Source: Amaurobius ferox (taxonomy: Eukaryota; Arthropoda; Arachnida; Araneae; Amaurobiidae). Taken from it: a stretch of 64,000 nucleotides of DNA. The position numbers and the translations under genes are program-made. The notes under the pieces were generated by a model. It had not been told where the DNA came from and did not search any database. It saw only the letters and a program-made list of their open reading frames with translations. Positions 56,730 to 64,000 of the stretch are shown here, piece after piece. The stretch is taken from positions 68,913,537 to 68,977,536 of the forward strand of contig OX578138.1 of NCBI GenBank assembly GCA_951213105.1, written 5' to 3'. How positions within the stretch are numbered: the stretch's first letter is position 1; each line of letters begins with the position of its first letter.

Positions 56730-58010
56730 GCTTCAATTTATTTATTTATATGTGTCAATTAAATAAGCATTGTAGTTATTATGTTCTGATTATAGTTATG
56801 TAATTTGAATTAAAACTTTTTATCATAAATTTCTTCTGATATTTATATTTTGAGGATGAGGCTTTACGGAGTAAAGTTTGCTAAGCTCACCAATAGTTTG
56901 TCGATTAAAAAATATTTAATTTATTCATTTAAACGTGTCAGTATTGTAGTTATTATGATCTAATTGTAATTCAGCAACTTTAATTAAAAACGTTTTATCA
57001 TAAATTTATTTTTATATTCATATTTTTGTAATGAAGCTGTATTAAGTCAAGGCCCCTGTCGCTAAGTTCACCAATAGATTGATGATTCAAAAAAAAAAAA
57101 AAAAAAGTCGAGTAAGCTTGTCGATTAACTGCTGTCTGTCGTTTAAACTTAGTGTAATAAATTAATAACCATTTAATAAGCATCATCAACGTTTTTTAGT
57201 GTACCAAACAATTAAGCATCTATCTCACCGCTCGAAATGAAAAATTATAAGCTTGCTGGCATATCTATATCCTCCAGGAAAATAATAAAACTAAAATACT
57301 TATTAATATTTTTCTATCTTTTACATTGATGCCAGGTTTTTAAGAATAGTTCTTTTTAACAGACGTAACCACTTAAATTGTTAAACATATAGAGTTGCGA
57401 ATAATATTTTAATACGTTGACCATAAGAGGAGAAGCAGCTTCCGTACATTTTGAGAGAGTTTTTATGTGCTTCTATTTATATAGAACATATTTTAATTAA
57501 AAGTTATTTAGAATGCTTTAGGGGAGAGGCGAGGAATTTCGAGATTTTTTGAGAGAGTTTTTAGGTGTTTGTATTTATTATTCTCTGATTGTAATTGTCC
57601 AACTTTATTTAAATGCATTTTATCATAAATGTATTTTGATATTCATATTTTGGGGATAAAGCTAGAGGGAGTTATGGTCCCTGTTAGCTAAGCTCACCAA
57701 TAGTTTGTTGATTAAAAAAAAAGTCCAGTAAACTAGTCGATTGACAGCTGGCTGTTGTTCGAAATAGATTAATAAGCATTTAAATACCACCATAAACGTT
57801 CTTTAGTGTAACAAACTAATAAGTATCTTCAAAGATCGAGATAAAAAGAATTAGAAACACCCTGAAATATCTATATCTTCCAGGAAAATAATAAAAATAA
57901 AATGTATATTAATATTTTTCTAATTTAACAGCATAGTAATTGCCAGTTTTGATGCAGTTTTTTAATGGACATGCCACTTGAATTGCTGACTATGTAGAGT
58001 TACAAAAAAA
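56730..58010 (+). repeat. Three diverged tandem segments (N)
   Basis: TTTTATCATAAATTT followed by a TTTTGAGGATGARGC-like word and CTAAGCTCACCAATAGTTTG occurs at 56818-56905, 56992-57080 and 57608-57710. The last two also share TGTCGATTAACTGCTGTCTG-like sequence, AACGTTYTTTAGTGTA and TATCCTCCAGGAAAATAATA. An old local segmental duplication. Confidence 0.6.
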
Positions 58011-58604
58011 ATTAATACATTTCAGACGAGTTAAGTATATTATGTCGTAAATTGAACGAACTAGATCCACTAGATTCATCGGATTATTTCTGTATGCACC
58101 AAAATCAAAAATGTAGTTATGTCATTGGTATCGCCATTAATTCTAAGATTATTGTTCGTCCATCCACCCCAAACATATTAGGTGTCAATCACTCATCCTA
58201 TAGAAACACAAGATCTTTACTTGACTAAACAATTTATGACACCAGAATATGAGAGCACAGCTGGAGGCCATGTTTGTGGGATTGGGGGTTATGAAAATTC
58301 TAAAAATAAAATTATAGATTTTATTCCAGTTTTTATTTTTTAATCTACTAAACTTTGATTCAATATTGAAATACATCGTTTTACATAAAGAACTGTCTTC
58401 CCACTAACCAACATTGGCGTCGAACTCTTTTTTGACAGGTTTTGTGTGCACCTACCATACCAAAAATAGTTAAGTTTCTGCTTTAGTCAAACCATCGAGT
58501 AAATACATTATATTTTTAAAGTAAAAATCTACAGTCAATTTAAATATCCCTGGACCGAGGCCATATATACACACAAAATAACAATGTTAGTGAGTGTATT
58601 AAAA

Positions 58605-58965
58605 AAAAAACTGAATTATTTTTAAAATCTTAATATTCAGCAAAATTAAATGTATAAAATCATATGAGCATTAGAATATGTTTATAACTTTTAGTTTAGA
58701 ATAATAATGTTTATTTTTTAAGAATTGTTTAATCAGTTATGCTTTTGTTTGGGTTTCCAGAATTTATTGAATAGCTGAATTATTTACATTATTTACATTC
58801 TCTTTCAAATCTTGAAATTGAGCAAAAAAAATATATATAAAATTATATTCACATTAATAAATGTTTATTACTTTTAGTTAAGTATAATGATGTTTATTTA
58901 AGACTTATTTAATAAATTATGCTTTTATGTGGTTTTGAGCAGTTTTCGAAGAGCTGCTCATATAA
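58605..58965 (+). repeat. ~185-bp direct duplication (O)
   Basis: 58605-58775 and 58791-58965 share ATCTTRAWATTNAGCAAAA, TTTATNACTTTTAGTT, ATAATGATGTTTATTT-like and TTATGCTTTTNTKTGG words in order. Confidence 0.6.
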
Positions 58966-59563
58966 CATATTATTTAGAATATAATTATTTAGAATTTTCT
59001 TTTTCACTATGAGCCCATGGTTTTCACAACTTGAAATTTTTGTATAATAGAGATAAATAGCGTATCAACAAAATATATATGTTTTATTTTTTTGAAAAAA
59101 ATAAAAGATACACTTTTTTCGCAGTTTAAGGTTAAAGGTCTAATCAAGTGACCTTGAAATGAATAATTTACAGGGTCATGTGATATATCCCAAAACAAAA
59201 CGTACTTTAAGCTACAAAATAAGCTATTTTTCTGAGCAACCCGTGGATTAGGTTAAAATATACAGACGTTTGAATATGTCAAGAATCATAAAAAATTACC
59301 AGATTTTCTACACTTCAAATTTTTATAAATTTAAACCTAATGAGAATTGTGGGCTAAAGTTTTGCATAGTGTCTTATACATGTAAATGAGACATTTAAAT
59401 TAAGTAATCCATTAATTATAACATTTCTTTGCAACAATTTATTTAAAAGAATAGTCAGCAGAATATTTGGTACTTAAAACGTAGCTCGGTTATCATAGTA
59501 GTTACAACTATGGAATCAAAATATACAAAAACCTAAATTGATTAATAAAATATAATAAAAAAA
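58966..59563. other. Unassigned AT-rich stretch
   Basis: No supported feature. Confidence 0.4.
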
Positions 59564-60329
59564 TCTGATGTGGCAGCACATGACTTTCCTTATATAATGC
59601 AATGAATTTACTACTTTTACAGTTAAAAAAAATGTTATTTTTATAGTAGATACTTATATTCTTTCCAAGCTATCGAATTTTCTTCAATGAGTCGTCACTT
59701 TCATTGATTTAGCGTCATATTTATCCATTTGATGAGATTTTCGTTAATTTGGCAACATTTAAAAATGTCGCCAAGTTGGCAACATTCCGCCCAATTTGTC
59801 ACCAAAATCTCGCCAAGCGTTATGGACGGAGAAATAAATTATTCTTACATCGGATAAATGACTATTGGCGTTCAAATACAAAAGCATTACTCAAAGTATC
59901 TTTTCTCGTAAATGGAACGCGTTAGATCCACTAAAATGATGTCACCAAATTTATCGCATGATATTACACATAAAAATTGAGCATGTTTCTAAACAGTTAA
60001 CATTCTTTTTTAATTTATGGGCTTTATTGACAAATTTATTTGGAAAATGTGCAATATCTCGAAAACGGTTTATGCTAGCGTTCTAAAGTTTATGTCAATC
60101 GTTTTCTAAGGAAAAATTACATAAGAAATGTCTATTTGCGTGACGTTATTAAAGGTTTTAATTTTTTGATGAATTTTTCAAAATTTCACTCAAAAATTTA
60201 GGGGCGTTCTAAGCATTCAATTGTGTTTTAAAACAATAGGCTTCCAGTATTCACGGGTTGTGATTTTTGTACCAAATTTCATTGGAATCGCTCTATTCGT
60301 TCGTGAGATATCGTCTGCAAAGGCTCACT

Positions 60330-60364
<35 letters not shown>

Positions 60365-60516
60365 TGTCACACACACACACACACAGACATTACTTCAAAA
60401 ATGTTCTATTCATGATCGTGGATGCTTGAAACGTACTCTCCCGTAGAAAACTCGAATTCGAATTTTCGACCACGTCACAATACTTTCCTTATACATTATA
60501 TATACAAGGTAAGTAA
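59564..60516 (+). mobile_element. Element C, copy 4
   Basis: It starts TCTGATGTGGCAGCACATGA and ends ACTTTCCTTATACATTATA ... ACAAGGTAAGTAA. The hairpin arm has one substitution. CA microsatellite at 60329-60390. Confidence 0.8.
60329..60390 (+). repeat. CA microsatellite of element C
   Basis: (CA)n interrupted once by TACTGT. Confidence 0.9.
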
Positions 60517-61013
60517 AAATCTGTGGTGACTGCAGTCCCATGGAGCTAAAATGGTTTTGCGTGAATAACATTTTGTAAAATAAAACTCCAGTAAAGTTGA
60601 ATAGTTCATTCGATTTTTTCAGACTCATTTATTTCGTTTACAAGCGTTCAAAGCTCTACAAATTACTCGTTGACTGTATATAGCTAGCTAACGCTTTCTG
60701 TTTTTGCTCAGATTTTATCTGGGTACTCCGACCACAGATTTCAAGTCAAAATATCAAATTATTTGATTAACTTGCTGGTATATAAATTAAACTTATATGT
60801 CTGACGAGCTTTTACATTCAAGTTAATTTATGACCTTGCCTAACGATTACCCCCACATAAATATGTACTTGAATACATATATTCTGTTCAAACCTCACCA
60901 ATCATTAAACATCTTTAGAATAAAGTTCATGTAATCTCCTAATTTCTTTAAACAAAATAATATTTCTCATGTCTTTGCATAATATTTTACCAAGGAGTCA
61001 GTAAACAAGGATC
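60517..61013. other. Unassigned stretch
   Basis: No supported feature. AAAAATCTGTGGTGACTGCAG directly after copy 4 of C faintly resembles a C/D start, as if a second head-to-tail copy once began here. Confidence 0.4.
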
Positions 61014-61520
61014 ACGGCATACCTTGTACTAGGTATGGTATACATTATATAAAGTATGATGTACAATATAATATGCATGGTATACGTTACACTACGTATG
61101 GTATATAATATACTATGCCTTGTGGGAAAATTAGAAAGATGACAAAAATGTTACACTTAGAGCACGCGTCCCGGCCGTCCAAATAGTTGCTCTTAGTCCT
61201 CTGGACGAGTCGGACGTTCTGGGTCTTCTACACTTAGAGCACGCTATGCATTGTACTAGGTATGGTGTACATTATTTAAAGTATGATGTACATTATACTA
61301 TGCATGGTATACGTTACACTATGTATGGTTTATAATATACTATGCCTGGTGGGGAAATTAAAGATGACAAAAATGATTAACTTAGAGCACGGCATGCATT
61401 GTACTAGGTATGGTGTACATTCTATAAAGTATGATGTACATTATACTATACATGGTATACATTACACTACGTATGGTATATAATATACTATGCCTGGTGG
61501 GGAAAATTAAAGATGACAAG
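61014..61520 (+). repeat. 148-bp tandem repeat, three units (one with an insertion)
   Basis: GTACTAGGTATGG marks 61026, 61253 and 61401. Units 2 and 3 are 148 bp apart; the first gap is 227 bp, and 150 bp once the 62-bp insert and its 15-bp duplication are removed. Each unit contains ~21-bp subrepeats of the form ATGGTRTACATTAYACTATG, and ends CTATGCCTGGTGGGGAAA. Confidence 0.9.
61168..61229 (+). mobile_element. Solo ~60-nt hairpin retroposon, flanked by perfect 15-bp duplication
   Basis: ACACTTAGAGCACGC lies at 61153-61167 and again at 61230-61244. Between them are 62 bp: GTCCCGGCCGTCC, AAATAGTTGCTCTTAGTCC, TCTGGACGAGTC, GGACGTTCTGGGTCTTCT. The neighbouring tandem units have the site once, giving two empty-site references (near 61381 and 61523). 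One stem position is mismatched (GGACGTTC). The inner stem GTCC-TCT-GGAC is perfect. Confidence 0.93.
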
Positions 61521-62770
61521 AATCATTCACTTAAAAGGAATATTTTTCGCAGATATCTTCATGGAACTCCTTTTTATTTAAATATCTATTCTCTTCTACG
61601 GGCAGAAATTATTGAAACTATTTTTCCTTTAAAAGAAAATTCTTGTCACGCTCTTTCAGGCAATGGTCTGCAAATTAAGATGAATAGCTTTCAAATAACA
61701 GCTTTCAGTTATAGATATACCGCTTTTCTGTTTTATGGTTTTATCAGATTTGTAGAATTAAAAGACGAAAGTTCAAAGTAGTTTAGCCAGTTAGCTTTTA
61801 CCACATCACCCTTTAACTGTGGTGATTTGGTGAGTGCGTTTGTGTTGTTTAAGATCACTGCTGTTTAAAATCACTAAAAGTGGATACTATCTCAAATTTG
61901 ATAGTGATTAGAAATACGAGTATATTTAGTTTAATAGTACACTAAATAATTTTGTCGTTTAAAAGTGTCTGAATATTTCCTTTAATGTATATGAACAAAA
62001 TTAAAATTCTGTCTGTTTGTCTTATCATCAGGGGAATAATGCTGCACCGAATTTCATGAAATTTTTATGAGTTGCCTTGGTATGGTTCCGTTTAGCATTT
62101 TGAGGGCTTTCTGTTTGTTTATCTACCCACATGTCCTTCTGATTATTGTAGTTCCATTTGTAAGCAAAGTACTTACAGCACATGATTTTGATGTAAATAA
62201 CATCTATGCTTGTGTTTCTATGGCGAAAATCGGAGCATTACAAAAATTGTAAACATTGAACACTTACGCCATCGAACTTTAGATGAAAATATACATAATT
62301 TTTGTTGTTTTGTTGGAAATATGGTCTAGATTATGAATAAATAAAAAAATAATTTCAATATTCTAATATTTTGAACTTTTCCAAAAAAAAAAATCCTTAA
62401 GTCCAAGCGAGGGTTTCTTTATTTTTTGTTTTTACTTTCACTTGAAATAACTTCCAAATTATAAAATATAGATATAAATAGTAAAGACAAAATATGAGTT
62501 AAGAAATTTAGTTTCTAAATCTATATTTATTTAAAAAAAGCTCTTATGGTTTTTGAGTAAATTGTCTATTCAAGTTAACGAATATAGAAATTTTTACTTT
62601 TTTCATGTTTTTAATGCTTATATCTCAAAAACCAAAAGAGCTATAAACAATAAGCAAAATTTTACAGTTCTTTAAAAGTCATGCAAGTGTATATAACTGA
62701 ATTTTGGATCGAGCTCGTTCGAAATATAGTGGTTATTATTTCGATATTTTGGTATTTTAATCTGGATTTT
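61521..62770. other. Unassigned AT-rich stretch
   Basis: A plus-strand frame of 116 codons begins in the tandem repeat and runs to 61781, but its last ~90 codons show no recognisable domain. Nothing else could be supported. Confidence 0.4.
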
Positions 62771-63110
62771 CAAATGGGTGGGAAAGCTGTAATACTTAAA
62801 ACTGGAAAATGTACCCGACGTTGCTCGGGATTTAAGACGAACGGTCGTGGCGTAGCAGTGTGCGCACCCACGCAACATATTTTTATTTCATTTTTATTAT
62901 AAGCGAGCGTGTTGTTAAAACGTTCTTTGGTTTTGGCGAATTCGGCCAGAGTTCCGGTGTAGTTTACATCAAAGGTTTGCATTTAAAATCCCGTTTAACG
63001 CCGGGTACATTGTCTAGTTTATATGAATAAAATGTATTTATTTTGTTATTTTATATTACGACCCTGCTTTAACGACCGATCAGCGCCGGGTGTATTTTTT
63101 TTTGTTATCT
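62771..63110. other. GC-richer island with short CCCGG inverted motifs
   Basis: ACCCGACGTTGCTCGGGA (62812-62829), CCCGTTTAACGCCGGGTA (62990-63007) and CAGCGCCGGGTG (63082-63093) form short hairpins. GTGGCGTAGCAGTGTGCGCAC (in part; 62846 on) resembles the A box of a tRNA-derived SINE, but no B box follows. Possibly the decayed end of an unnamed retroelement. Confidence 0.35.
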
Positions 63111-63269
63111 ATAGAAATAAATAATAATAATAAATATAGCCTGACTGTATACGAACACAAATTACTTCCGAAATTAAGAACGGACTAAGCAAAGTGTGCA
63201 TCAAAGAATTTCCTCTGAAATGGTCATACGCTGAAGAAAAATATTGCATCGGTTCCAACAAAAAAAAAA

Positions 63270-64000
63270 TCTGATGTGGGCAACACATGACTTTCCTTAT
63301 ATAATGTAATGAATTTACTAATTTTAAAGTAAAAAAAACAGGTTTATCTTATAGTAGATAATAATATTCTTTCCAAGATATTGAATTTTCGACAATTAAT
63401 CGTCATTTTCATTGATTTAGAGTCATTTTTATCCATTTGGCGAGATTTTCGTTAATTTGGCAACATTTCAAAAAAGTCGCCAAGTTGGCGACATTCCGCC
63501 AAATTCGTCGCCAAAATCTCGCCAAGCGTTATGCATTAAGAAATAAGTTATTCTTACAGCAGATAATTGACTATTGACGTTCAAATACAAAAGTATTATT
63601 CAAAGTATCTTTTTTTATGAAAGGAACGAGCTAGATCCACGAGAACGATGTCACTCAATTTATCGCATGGTATTACATATGAAAAGTGAACATGTTTCTC
63701 AATAGGAAATATTTTTTTTTATTTTATATGACTTTTTGATAATTTTTTTGAAAAATGTACAATATCGAGAACGGTTCATGTTAGCTTTCTAAAATTTATG
63801 TCAATCATTTTCTAATGAAAAATTACATAAGAAATGTCTATTTGCGTAACTTTATTAGTGGTTTTAATTTTTTGACGATTTTTTCAAAATTTCATTCGAT
63901 AATTTAGGGGGGTTCTGAGCATTCGATTGCGCATAAAAACAATAGGCTTCCAGCGTTTACGGATTGTGATTTTTGTACCAAATTCGGTTCGAAACGGTCC
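63270..64000 (+). mobile_element. Element C, copy 5, cut by the window end
   Basis: It starts TCTGATGTGGGCAACACATG. The nested inverted repeat is best preserved here: outer arms TTGGCGAGATTTT (63437-63449) and AAAATCTCGCCAA (63513-63525), middle arms AATTTGGC (63454-63461) and GCCAAATT (63498-63505), and the central palindrome GTCGCCAAGTTGGCGAC (63476-63492). The microsatellite and terminal hairpin lie beyond the window. Confidence 0.85.

Overview
The window is AT-rich eukaryotic DNA with no convincing host gene. No reading frame longer than 186 codons is open, no exon-intron structure is recognisable, and I found no rRNA gene and no intact tRNA gene. Everything I can name is mobile-element debris, tandem repeats or small retroposons. 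The transposase remnants (a mariner-type helix-turn-helix protein, a mariner-type DDE fragment and a Tc1-like protein) resemble families very abundant in arachnids, so an arthropod, plausibly a spider, is my best guess. This is inference from remembered family resemblance, not a search.

Layout. 1-15.9 kb: copies of dispersed repeats (called A, B, E, F, L here), a broken mariner-like element (3299-4020), the first copy of a repeat called C (4301-5052), a duplicated unit carrying a 490-bp insertion (5700-7085), and a tandem array of a ~60-nt hairpin unit (9656-10163). 15.9-20.8 kb: a D-family element interrupted by an insert that holds a 124-bp satellite in a three-monomer higher-order pattern, then a dead Tc1 transposase and a 786-bp inverted-repeat element. 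21-28.7 kb: further A, F and J repeats, a SINE whose 5' end is derived from 5S rRNA, and two ~60-bp inserts flanked by target duplications. 28.7-35.7 kb: nothing recognised. 35.7-46.8 kb: the densest part, with three head-to-tail D elements, two more head-to-tail D elements, two C elements, nested SINEs, a jockey-like LINE 3' fragment and one more ~60-bp insert. 50.1-51.8 kb: a 117-bp satellite beside a D fragment. 55.7-56.5 kb: a Harbinger-like MITE. 56.7-59 kb: diverged tandem duplications. 59.6-64 kb: two more C copies around a 148-bp tandem repeat that carries another ~60-bp insert.

The most interesting signals are two. First, a ~60-nt GC-rich hairpin unit occurs alone, flanked by 12-15-bp target site duplications at four loci, in tandem at a fifth, and as the 3' end of a SINE. 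Its stem is kept by compensatory base changes, so it looks like a structured RNA tail recognised by a reverse transcriptase and able to move nearly by itself. Second, C and D share their 5' start and a 3' terminal hairpin, lack terminal inverted repeats, and sit head-to-tail. They look like non-autonomous rolling-circle (Helitron-like) elements or an unnamed relative. Repeat family letters are local labels, not database names.
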